24,367 bases of DNA, from positions 1 through 24,367 of the forward strand of contig CANCRX010000179.1 in the NCBI GenBank assembly GCA_947380655.1, in the 5' to 3' direction. Below are positions 16,752 through 23,278 of this stretch, in pieces. The translations under genes were made by a program, and so were the position numbers. Numbering within the stretch: position 1 is the stretch's first letter; every line of letters begins with the position of its first letter. This stretch comes from Alcaligenaceae bacterium (GTDB taxonomy: Bacteria > Pseudomonadota > Gammaproteobacteria > Burkholderiales > Burkholderiaceae_B). The notes beneath the pieces were generated by a model, which ran no database searches, was not told where the DNA came from, and saw only the letters and a program-made list of their open reading frames with translations.

Positions 16752-17519
16752 TTAGCGAACGACGTAGCCGCCATCAACAAACATGGTTGTTCCTGTCACC
16801 CAGACGGAGGCATCGCTCAACAGAAACACCACAGCATTGGCAATATCCGACGGCTCACCAAAGCCAAGTAGATGCGTACTTTCGTAGCTTTGCATCGCAG
16901 CCTCTCCGCTGTTCTTAGCAAGCCGCTCATGCATGGCAGTCTTCACTGCACCTGCAGCAATCGAGTTTGCTCGGACACGTCGTGGAGCGAGCTCGCACGC
17001 CAGAGACCTAACCATCCCGTCGACACTGGCTTTGGCTGCTGAGTAAGCGGTCATACCTGACTGGCCAGTTGAGCCTGCAACGGATGACATAAAGACAACG
17101 GAAGCTCCGTCTACCAGTACGCCTTTTTGACCTGCAGCACGTGCAACTCCAAATGAAGCAAACACACTAGTACTGAATACTTCATTGAGTTGCTCTTGCT
17201 TAGTCAGCCTGACTGGGCGAATCAGTTCGCTGCCGGCACTATGGAAAATACCGTTCAGTGAGCCATATGTTTGAGAGAGAGTTTTGATCCAGTCAGCAGT
17301 ATCGTCTGCATCAACAAGAGCATGCGCCTCGCTAATGTGACTAGCGCGTGCATCAAGCGTGGTTAATGCATATTCAAGCTTTGAAACATCACGTCCAGAA
17401 AGGATTACGCGTGCTCCGCAGGCAGATAATAACTGGGCCGCGGCGAGACCGATTCCGGATGATGCGCCGGTAACAAGATAGGTTCTACCTACCAGGCAAG
17501 TATCTGAAAATGTATTCAT
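16752..17519 (-). CDS. Short-chain dehydrogenase/reductase (FabG-like)
   Basis: A 255-residue classical SDR. The cofactor loop TGASSGIG is at 17-24, with SGRD after strand 2 (R43 suggests NADPH), HSAG at 93-96 replacing the usual NNAG, and the catalytic S146, Y159 and K163 (YSAAK). The C-terminus ends in TTMFVDGGY, typical of FabG-like enzymes. Placed after two ketoacyl synthases and an ACP, it most simply reduces the 3-ketoacyl-ACP to 3-hydroxyacyl-ACP. An alternative is oxidation or reduction of the sugar itself. Its ATG overlaps the stop of the upstream KASIII gene (ATGA), which shows translational coupling. Base composition is like the chromosome (31 G/C in 60 at 17101-17160), unlike the AT-rich block next door. 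Confidence 0.92.
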   Translation of the reverse strand: MNTFSDTCLVGRTYLVTGASSGIGLAAAQLLSACGARVILSGRDVSKLEYALTTLDARASHISEAHALVDADDTADWIKTLSQTYGSLNGIFHSAGSELIRPVRLTKQEQLNEVFSTSVFASFGVARAAGQKGVLVDGASVVFMSSVAGSTGQSGMTAYSAAKASVDGMVRSLACELAPRRVRANSIAAGAVKTAMHERLAKNSGEAAMQSYESTHLLGFGEPSDIANAVVFLLSDASVWVTGTTMFVDGGYVVR

Positions 17520-18586
17520 CGCTCGATCGTTTCAACGCAGGCCAAAGGACCCACTTTCAGGTTAGCGGCAGCCCAGGAAAATCCGACTCCAAAACCAAAC
17601 ATACTGATTTGGCACTCTTTTGTGCTCAATTCAGTCGATAAGGAACTAGTCATTAATAAGGGGATCGAGGCGGAACTTGTGTTGCCATAATCTTGAATAT
17701 TAATAGGTGCTTTTTCTTTTGGGATTTTAGTTTTTTTAACCAAATGATTTAGCATGAATAAATTAGCTTGATGAAATAAAAAGTAATCCTGTTGCTCGAG
17801 GCTTGTATGAGCACTACTCATTAATTCAGATACGAGAGCCGGGATTGTCCTGAGTGTGAAATTAAATATCTCACCACCATTCATATACAGATAACTATCG
17901 CTGGCGGTTGAAGAAGGATTGGTTGCAGAATGAGTGACTGCAGAATTTCTGAATCCGCTATTCGGAACAATCAGGTCTTTAGCACCCGCACCATCACTTC
18001 CCAAAATAAAATGCGCAGCGCTATCTGAGGAACTCGCCTCTAACGCGGTTGCAGTCCCAGCATCACCGAACAACAAAGCTGTGGAACGATCCTCGGGGTT
18101 CACGATTTTGCTAATCGTGTCACCAACAGCGAGGATGACGCGTTTGGCTGCGCCAGACTGAATCATGGTCATCCCTAGCCACAGGGCATACACGTAACCT
18201 GAGCAGCCAAGATTGACGTCAAAGGCGATGGTCTGCGCTGGCAAGCCCAGCGCCTTTTGGATGACACAGGCGCTTGCTGGCAATACGTGGTCTGGAGTCT
18301 GGCTGATGAACAAAACAGCATCAATCGAATCGGGCGACCATTGAAGCTTTTCGAGCAAATGTTTCGCCGCAGTGGTACACAGATCGCTTGTGGTTGTTTC
18401 CGCATCTACCCAGCGACGTGTCTCGACACCGATCATTTTGACTACGTTGGCAATTTCCGTAGGTTCAAAGGTCTTTTCAAAATGGACGTTATTAATAGTG
18501 GTGGAAGGTACACACGAGACAACCCCAGCGATGCGGGCACCTTGCACGCGAATTTCTTTGCCTATTTTGTGTGTCTTATCGTCCAT
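17516..18586 (-). CDS. Ketoacyl-ACP synthase III (FabH-like), copy 2
   Basis: A 356-residue thiolase-fold condensing enzyme. The triad is visible: C128 in DVNLGCSGYVYAL, H272 in FHQANLFML and N302 in YGNTSSASIP. KASIII enzymes condense an acyl-CoA starter with malonyl-ACP, so this one should make a short 3-ketoacyl-ACP on the ACP encoded just upstream. It is clearly homologous to the protein of 18846-19889 but far from identical; the middle region (about 185-235, rich in Ser/Thr/Ala) is where they differ most. The start at 18586 lies 22 nt after the ACP stop with a modest AGG. It could instead be an acyltransferase-like KASIII that transfers rather than extends; the complete triad argues for condensation. 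Confidence 0.92.
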   Translation of the reverse strand: MDDKTHKIGKEIRVQGARIAGVVSCVPSTTINNVHFEKTFEPTEIANVVKMIGVETRRWVDAETTTSDLCTTAAKHLLEKLQWSPDSIDAVLFISQTPDHVLPASACVIQKALGLPAQTIAFDVNLGCSGYVYALWLGMTMIQSGAAKRVILAVGDTISKIVNPEDRSTALLFGDAGTATALEASSSDSAAHFILGSDGAGAKDLIVPNSGFRNSAVTHSATNPSSTASDSYLYMNGGEIFNFTLRTIPALVSELMSSAHTSLEQQDYFLFHQANLFMLNHLVKKTKIPKEKAPINIQDYGNTSSASIPLLMTSSLSTELSTKECQISMFGFGVGFSWAAANLKVGPLACVETIER

Positions 18587-18608
18587 CTGGTCGCCTGGAA
18601 ATTACAAA

Positions 18609-18833
18609 TCAACTGTTTTGAGCAGAGGTAATCAGTTTCTGGATGTCGCCAACTGTTTCGCAACTAGCTAACGCCTGGCCATCAACCATCACGTCAAATT
18701 GCTCGTCGATGAGGGCGATGGTTGAAACAATAGCGAGAGAGTCCCACGCCACAGAGGCAAGCGCGAGTGATTCTGACACCTCATTTGGCTCAATTTCAAA
18801 AATTTCAGCCAATCCATCAAAAAACTTCTTCAT
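18609..18833 (-). CDS. Acyl carrier protein
   Basis: A 74-residue acidic, helical protein with the phosphopantetheine attachment motif WDSLAIVS; the modified serine is S32. The flanking EIEPNEVSESL and EQFDVMVDG segments fit the four-helix ACP fold, and the length matches stand-alone ACPs. It is not the housekeeping AcpP, whose motif is normally DSLD(T/V)VE, so this is a pathway-specific carrier. It lies between two KASIII genes (12 nt after one, 22 nt before the other), which marks it as the scaffold for the acyl group made here. AAAGG about 8 nt upstream supports the ATG. It must be activated by a phosphopantetheinyl transferase encoded elsewhere. Confidence 0.9.
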   Translation of the reverse strand: MKKFFDGLAEIFEIEPNEVSESLALASVAWDSLAIVSTIALIDEQFDVMVDGQALASCETVGDIQKLITSAQNS

Positions 18834-18845
18834 GTATTTTTACCT

Positions 18846-19889
18846 TTACAAATCTACGACGCATCCAGCCCAGGAATAGCCAACGCCGAAACCCATCAAT
18901 AATAACTTGGCTCCTGACTTTAACTGACCTTGCTCTTTCATTTGAGCCAGTGCCATCGGGATTGAGGATGACACGGTATTACCGCATTCCTCGACCAGGA
19001 TTGGCATTTTTTCTGCGGGAATACTTAATTTTTTACGCAGTGCCTCAAGCATGAACTTATTGGCTTGATGAAAAACGAAAAAATCGATGTCGTTTATGGC
19101 GCATCCCGCTTTGAGTAGAACATTCTCAAAGGCCCGAGGAACCTCGGTTAACGAAAACGTCATGACCGCCGCGCCATCCATATAAAGGTTCTCTTGCGAC
19201 CGTATGTTGCCAGACTGATCAGTCGACTCTCTTTGTGTCAACTCTGAGTTTGGCGTTCTAAAAAGGCCCGCAGGCACAATTAATTTATCCGCACCGCGAC
19301 CATCCGTACCAAATTGGAACGCACTAATTTGCGGATTTTCTAGATCACTGGCGACAATCGCTGTTGCGGTAGCGCCATCTCCAAAAAGAGTTCTGACACT
19401 CTTATCGAGAGGATGTATGTATTTTGAATAGGTATCAGCAGTGAGAAAAAGGACGCATTTTGCAGAGCCAGTTTCAATCAGACCTTTAGCGAGCGACAGA
19501 CCGTATACATACCCTGAGCAGCCAAGGTTAATGTCCAAAGCACCAGATTGTCGTGAAATACCTAACTTTTCTTGCAAAATACATGCAGATGTCGGCAAGA
19601 TATAGTCAGGCGCCTGCGTGCACAAAATAACAAAATCGATGTCGTGCGGCTCAATTTTGCCTTGTTTGAATAAATTTAACGCGGCCTCGAAAGCCAGATC
19701 CGCTGCAGTTTGATCTTTGGCAGCAATGTGTCTGTTACGAATACCGGTTTTTGAATAAATTTTGTCAGCAGGCCAATCAGGATAAAGTGCTGCCAATTCA
19801 TCGTTACTCAGCGTAGATGAGGGTAAAAAGCGAGCGATATCTTCGATTTTGGCATGCGTTCGTTGCAGGTTTTGATTTTGCAGCGACAT
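18846..19889 (-). CDS. Ketoacyl-ACP synthase III (FabH-like), copy 1, first gene of acyl operon
   Basis: A 347-residue condensing enzyme with an intact triad: C124 in DINLGCSGYVYG, H274 in FVFHQANKFML and N304 in CGNTVSSSIP. The N-terminal IARFLPSSTLSNDELAALYP and IYSKTGIRNRHIA are typical of FabH-like proteins, the last being the GIRxR motif. It heads the operon, 12 nt before the ACP gene. Its start is well supported: AGGA 7 nt before the ATG (19897-19900). With the second KASIII it may either give two condensation rounds, make two alternative starters, or form a heterodimer; the sequence cannot decide. The operon promoter could not be located with confidence in 19890-19993, which also carries a promoter for the opposite strand. 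Confidence 0.92.
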   Translation of the reverse strand: MSLQNQNLQRTHAKIEDIARFLPSSTLSNDELAALYPDWPADKIYSKTGIRNRHIAAKDQTAADLAFEAALNLFKQGKIEPHDIDFVILCTQAPDYILPTSACILQEKLGISRQSGALDINLGCSGYVYGLSLAKGLIETGSAKCVLFLTADTYSKYIHPLDKSVRTLFGDGATATAIVASDLENPQISAFQFGTDGRGADKLIVPAGLFRTPNSELTQRESTDQSGNIRSQENLYMDGAAVMTFSLTEVPRAFENVLLKAGCAINDIDFFVFHQANKFMLEALRKKLSIPAEKMPILVEECGNTVSSSIPMALAQMKEQGQLKSGAKLLLMGFGVGYSWAGCVVDL

Positions 19890-19902
19890 ATCTGAGTCCT
19901 GT

Positions 19903-19931
19903 TTTACAGCAACATTAGTGCGGCATATAAA
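19903..19931 (+). promoter_or_regulatory. Sigma70-like promoter for the GT2-flippase-methyltransferase operon
   Basis: TTTACA at 19903-19908 matches the -35 consensus at 5 of 6 positions and TATAAA at 19926-19931 matches the -10 at 5 of 6, separated by exactly 17 bp. Transcription should start near 19938-19940, giving a leader of about 55 nt before the ATG at 19994. The promoter lies only 14 bp from the start codon of the divergent KASIII gene, overlapping the space its own expression signals would need. Confidence 0.65.
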
Positions 19932-19959
19932 GAAATTTCAGTGTAAGCTAATTCAGTTC

Positions 19960-19984
19960 AAAAAACCTCGGGTTTTAGCCCGAG
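19960..19984 (-). terminator. Stem-loop with T-run on the minus strand, inside the plus-strand leader
   Basis: CTCGGG (19967-19972) pairs perfectly with CCCGAG (19979-19984) around a 6 nt loop. Read on the minus strand the stem is followed by a G and then six T (19960-19965), the form of an intrinsic terminator stopping leftward transcription before the acyl operon. On the plus strand no U-run follows. There the 3' arm contains GAG 9 nt before the GT2 start codon, so the hairpin may partly mask that ribosome site. Confidence 0.55.
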
Positions 19985-19993
19985 TAAAAACCT

Positions 19994-20953
19994 ATGACCA
20001 TTCAAGCCGACTGCCGTGTTGCTGTCGTAATACCCTGCTATAGGGTCACAAAACATATCCTGAGCGTACTCGCAGCTATTGGACCCGAGGTCTACCGCGT
20101 ATTTGTGGTCGACGACTGTTGTCCAGATCACTCAGGTGACTTTGTAAGTGAAAAGTCCACCGATCCACGTGTCGTTGTGCTGCGTAATGAAAGCAATCGG
20201 GGCGTAGGCGGGGCAGTGATGGCCGGATATCGCGCTGCAATTGAGGACAAAGCGGATATTGTGGTCAAAATCGATGGCGATGGCCAGATGGATCCAAGCC
20301 TGATTAGTCAGTTTATCAAGCCGATTGTTGAGGGGCAGGCTGACTATACGAAAGGGAACCGTTTTTTCAACTTGAACCAACTGCGTGAAATGCCCGCTCT
20401 AAGGTTATTTGGTAACGCAGTTCTCTCATTTTTGAATAAGCTGTCGTCGGGTTACTGGGACATTTTCGATCCGACGAATGGATACACCGCGATTCATACC
20501 TCAATCGCAAAGCAATTACCTTACGAAAAAATCAGCGCGCGATATTTTTTCGAGTCTGACATGTTATTCAGATTGAATCTGTTGAGAGCGGTCGTACGAG
20601 ATATCCCCATGGACGCAAAATATGGTGATGAGGTCAGCAACCTTAAAGTCACTAAGGTCATTGGGGAGTTCTTTGTTAAACACATTAGAAACTTCTTTAA
20701 GCGTGTCTTTTATAACTATTATCTGCGTGATCTTGCACTAGCCTCGATCGAGTTGCCGCTGGGATTGATATTGTTTTTATTCGGAACAGGGTTTGGTATC
20801 TATCAATGGACCCATGCAGTGATGGATGGCGTGGCGACACCTGCGGGCACGGTAATGTTGAGTGCATTGCCAACGCTGATGGGATTACAACTAATTCTTG
20901 CTTTTCTTTCCTACGATATTAGTTCCGTGCCTCGTATACCGCGGCAATCGTAA
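19994..20953 (+). CDS. GT2 polyprenyl-phosphate glycosyltransferase (GtrB/DPM-like)
   Basis: A 319-residue membrane-anchored GT-A enzyme. VVIPCYR (11-17), VVDDCCPD (38-45), NRGVGGAVMAGY (68-79) and the metal motif DGDGQMDP (94-101) belong to family 2; FDPTNGYTAI (158-167) is typical of the dolichol-phosphate-mannose-synthase/GtrB group. Two C-terminal helices (about 253-272 and 285-306) anchor it in the inner membrane. The reaction should be NDP-sugar plus undecaprenyl phosphate to Und-P-sugar. Together with the flippase subunit 29 nt downstream and the GT-C enzymes in the same locus this gives a complete make-flip-transfer route (inference). It is the first gene after the promoter at 19903-19931. 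No strong Shine-Dalgarno; the weak GAG lies in a hairpin arm. The sugar is unknown. Confidence 0.9.
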   Translation: MTIQADCRVAVVIPCYRVTKHILSVLAAIGPEVYRVFVVDDCCPDHSGDFVSEKSTDPRVVVLRNESNRGVGGAVMAGYRAAIEDKADIVVKIDGDGQMDPSLISQFIKPIVEGQADYTKGNRFFNLNQLREMPALRLFGNAVLSFLNKLSSGYWDIFDPTNGYTAIHTSIAKQLPYEKISARYFFESDMLFRLNLLRAVVRDIPMDAKYGDEVSNLKVTKVIGEFFVKHIRNFFKRVFYNYYLRDLALASIELPLGLILFLFGTGFGIYQWTHAVMDGVATPAGTVMLSALPTLMGLQLILAFLSYDISSVPRIPRQS

Positions 20954-20982
20954 TACTCGCAATCTTTTTTATAAGTATTGAT

Positions 20983-21336
20983 ATGACTGGCGTTAAGCAA
21001 CTACTATTCGTGCTGTTTACAATTTTCATTCTGGCTGCTGGCCAGATATTGTTCAAGGTTGCCTCGGTCAAACTTGATCTGTCATACAAAGGCCTAATCA
21101 CAGGGCTTTTGCTGAATCCTACCTTGATATTAGCGGTCGCGATTTATGCTGTTGCTACGGTGCTTTGGCTCTTTGTTTTAAAAAGTATGCCCTTAAACGT
21201 GGCCTATCCTTTTACTGCCTTAGGATTTTTTATCGTTCCCTTACTTGCATACGCATTTTTAGGTGAGCCCTTACGTTGGACGTCATTTGCAGGTGCCAGC
21301 ATCATTATGCTTGGCGTCTACGTGTCCACTCTCTGA
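20983..21336 (+). CDS. EamA/SMR-type four-helix membrane protein, ArnE-like flippase subunit
   Basis: A 117-residue protein with four helices: LLFVLFTIFILAAGQILF, a second around LLNPTLILAVAIYAV, a third around VAYPFTALGFFIVPLLAYAF, and a last, ASIIMLGVYVS. The middle signatures MPLNVAYPFTALGF and FLGEPLRWTSFAGASIIMLG match single-domain EamA/SMR proteins such as ArnE/ArnF, which work as dimers to move undecaprenyl-phosphate sugars across the inner membrane. Directly following a GtrB-like synthase, that role fits best. A small multidrug-resistance pump is the alternative but lacks support from context. The ATG has no clear Shine-Dalgarno. The stop lies just before the methyltransferase start. 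Confidence 0.82.
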   Translation: MTGVKQLLFVLFTIFILAAGQILFKVASVKLDLSYKGLITGLLLNPTLILAVAIYAVATVLWLFVLKSMPLNVAYPFTALGFFIVPLLAYAFLGEPLRWTSFAGASIIMLGVYVSTL

Positions 21337-21347
21337 TAGGCATTTCC

Positions 21348-22247
21348 TTGAGTCTAGAAAAATCCGTGCAGCTACATTGCCCAATCTGCCGAGGTACTTT
21401 AGTCAACAAAGCGACTTCGTTTACGAGCTATTGCAAGAGTTGTGATTATTGGCACGGCAATTTAACGGTTGCGATCGACAGCACGGATGATGAATCCGTT
21501 GATGCGATAGATGATCAGAGTTACATTACGGCACTAGATGGCCTGCGTGCAAAAAACTTTCAAATTATCCTGGATGAATTAGCAAGACAGACTGAGGGCG
21601 TAAAACTATCCATCCTGGATGTGGGTTGTGCCTCGGGTTCTTTTATGAGTCTGGCTAGAGCCCGGGGACATAAGGTGACAGGCGTAGAGCCAAATAAAAA
21701 ACTGTGTACCTTTGCCAGGAAAAGAGGTTTGCATGTAATTGGGGATTACTTCCCGCCAGCGGATCCGTTTCCAAGCAAATTTGATGTCATCATTTTTAAT
21801 GATGTGTTTGAACATATCCCAGACATCAATTCGATTCTAGAAAGCTGTAAAGCTAACCTGAAAGATGATGGGTTACTGATCCTCAACTTACCCAACTCAG
21901 ATGGGTTGATCTTCAGGATTGCCAGAGTGCTGACTGCATTTAAAGTACTTGGGCCCTGGAACAGGCTGTGGCAGGTGATGTTTAAAACACCACATTTACA
22001 TTACTTTAATCATCGGTCGCTTAACAAATTAAGCCAGAAACATGGGTTTAAACCCGTGACAGGCAAAATTGAAATCCCCACAATTGAGGTGGGAGGTTTT
22101 TGGTCTCGACTACAGCTAGATCGATCCGTTACCGGCTTAATAAAAAATATTATTTTTTATATGGGCGTTCTTGTTCTGTATCCTGTGATCAGACTTTCGG
22201 AAAAGGATACTTTTTTTGTGATCTATCGTGGTGATGATATTCGCTGA
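21348..22247 (+). CDS. Class I SAM-dependent methyltransferase with N-terminal zinc-finger-like motif
   Basis: A 299-residue protein starting at TTG 21348. I chose this over the upstream ATG 21276, which lies inside the flippase gene, because GATAGG sits 7 nt before the TTG and residues from here on look like a normal N-terminus. C11, C14, C29 and C32 (CPIC...CKSC) form a zinc-ribbon-like site. Then comes the SAM domain: motif I LDVGCASGSF (90-99), an acidic residue at the end of strand 2 (GVEPNKK) and FDVIIFNDVFEHI as motif II/post-I. A late hydrophobic stretch near IIFYMGVLVLYPVI may dock it to the membrane. The target is probably a sugar hydroxyl or a lipid-linked intermediate; not readable. 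It overlaps the convergent acyltransferase by 25 bp. Confidence 0.85.
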   Translation: MSLEKSVQLHCPICRGTLVNKATSFTSYCKSCDYWHGNLTVAIDSTDDESVDAIDDQSYITALDGLRAKNFQIILDELARQTEGVKLSILDVGCASGSFMSLARARGHKVTGVEPNKKLCTFARKRGLHVIGDYFPPADPFPSKFDVIIFNDVFEHIPDINSILESCKANLKDDGLLILNLPNSDGLIFRIARVLTAFKVLGPWNRLWQVMFKTPHLHYFNHRSLNKLSQKHGFKPVTGKIEIPTIEVGGFWSRLQLDRSVTGLIKNIIFYMGVLVLYPVIRLSEKDTFFVIYRGDDIR

Positions 22248-23254
22248 AGTAACAAACACTTAAGATAACTTTGTATCGGTTGATCAAGAAAGCGATGCAA
22301 CAAATAACCCACAAAGATCGAGGCCGCTAGGGCAGCTAACACCATTACGCCTACATGATTTTGTAGAAAGTCGAAGTGTTTCATCACCACCTTTCTTAAA
22401 AACTCCACAACAAAGGCATGGCTGAGATAAATCGCATAACTTGTGTCACCGACAAAACTGGCAATTGTTTTGACGAAAACGCCGTGCATCAAAGGTTCAA
22501 GGCTTATCGTGCTCAACAATAAAAAAAACGAAGGGATTCCAAAAGTGATAAAGCTATCTATTTTGAGTTGCTGTACTTCTGAGTAGATCATTATTGCCAG
22601 GCATAGAGCGCTAATCATTATTGCAAACTGATACGGGATTTTCTTTAAATACCCACCGCTATATATTTTGTAGGCAAGAATTCCAAGCACGAATTCAAAT
22701 ATTTTTGAACTTCCAAAAAAGCCTTTTAGTAATGGGCTGTCTGAGCTTATGCCTAAGCTTAGGTAAATCAATACGAGCGCGCTTATGGCAATTGTTAAGT
22801 AATGCCGAGATGAAATAACTAAGCCAAGCGTGATACAGAGATAAAACAACATCTCATAATTCAATGTCCATCCAACAAATAAGAAAGGCTGAATCAGATG
22901 ACTTTCTTTAAAGTAGGGAATAAAAAATAGCGATTTGAGATAGTTGGAAAAGTTCAGCGTGGTTGAGCTCAATAGATTTGGCGCTACAACGATGACAACC
23001 ACTAAACAAGTCGTCAAAATCCAGTAAAGAGGAACGATCCGGATAAGCCTATGTAATAAAAATGATTTCGGATTCGTATTTTTTGCCGTAACCAGCGCCA
23101 TGACAAAGCCACTAATGACAAAAAATATATCAACGCCAAAGAGTCCGAAATTTGGTGTTGCAAGCGTATGGACATAAACAACACTTAACGCAGCAACCCC
23201 TCTGAGAAGTTGTATCGACTGCAGATTAGATGTCGAGGGCGCAGTCGTGGTCAT
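22223..23254 (-). CDS. Acyltransferase-3 family membrane O-acyltransferase
   Basis: An integral membrane protein of 343 residues with about ten helices. The N-terminus has the hallmark QLLRGVAALSVVYVHT, with R19 and H29 as the conserved pair, followed by FGVDIFFVISGFVMAL. This family moves acetyl or other short acyl groups onto exported glycans (O-antigen, Nod factors and so on); the length shows that no SGNH domain is fused. I start it at ATG 23254; an in-frame TTG at 23275, 3 nt after the stop of the upstream gene, would add seven residues and cannot be excluded. It follows the GT4 gene closely, so both are in one operon. The acyl group and the acceptor position are unknown. Confidence 0.9.
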   Translation of the reverse strand: MTTTAPSTSNLQSIQLLRGVAALSVVYVHTLATPNFGLFGVDIFFVISGFVMALVTAKNTNPKSFLLHRLIRIVPLYWILTTCLVVVIVVAPNLLSSTTLNFSNYLKSLFFIPYFKESHLIQPFLFVGWTLNYEMLFYLCITLGLVISSRHYLTIAISALVLIYLSLGISSDSPLLKGFFGSSKIFEFVLGILAYKIYSGGYLKKIPYQFAIMISALCLAIMIYSEVQQLKIDSFITFGIPSFFLLLSTISLEPLMHGVFVKTIASFVGDTSYAIYLSHAFVVEFLRKVVMKHFDFLQNHVGVMVLAALAASIFVGYLLHRFLDQPIQSYLKCLLLQRISSPR

Positions 23255-23278
23255 ACTGATGGCTATGGTCGTCAAAGT

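Noticed and set aside
18257..18671. Plus-strand ORFs of 124 and 99 residues opposite the KASIII and ACP genes
   Set aside because: Antisense shadows of genes with complete catalytic motifs; the predicted peptides show no domain.
21276..21347. Longer start for the methyltransferase at ATG 21276
   Set aside because: It would overlap the flippase gene by 61 bp and add residues that are just the out-of-frame reading of that gene; the TTG at 21348 has a proper Shine-Dalgarno.
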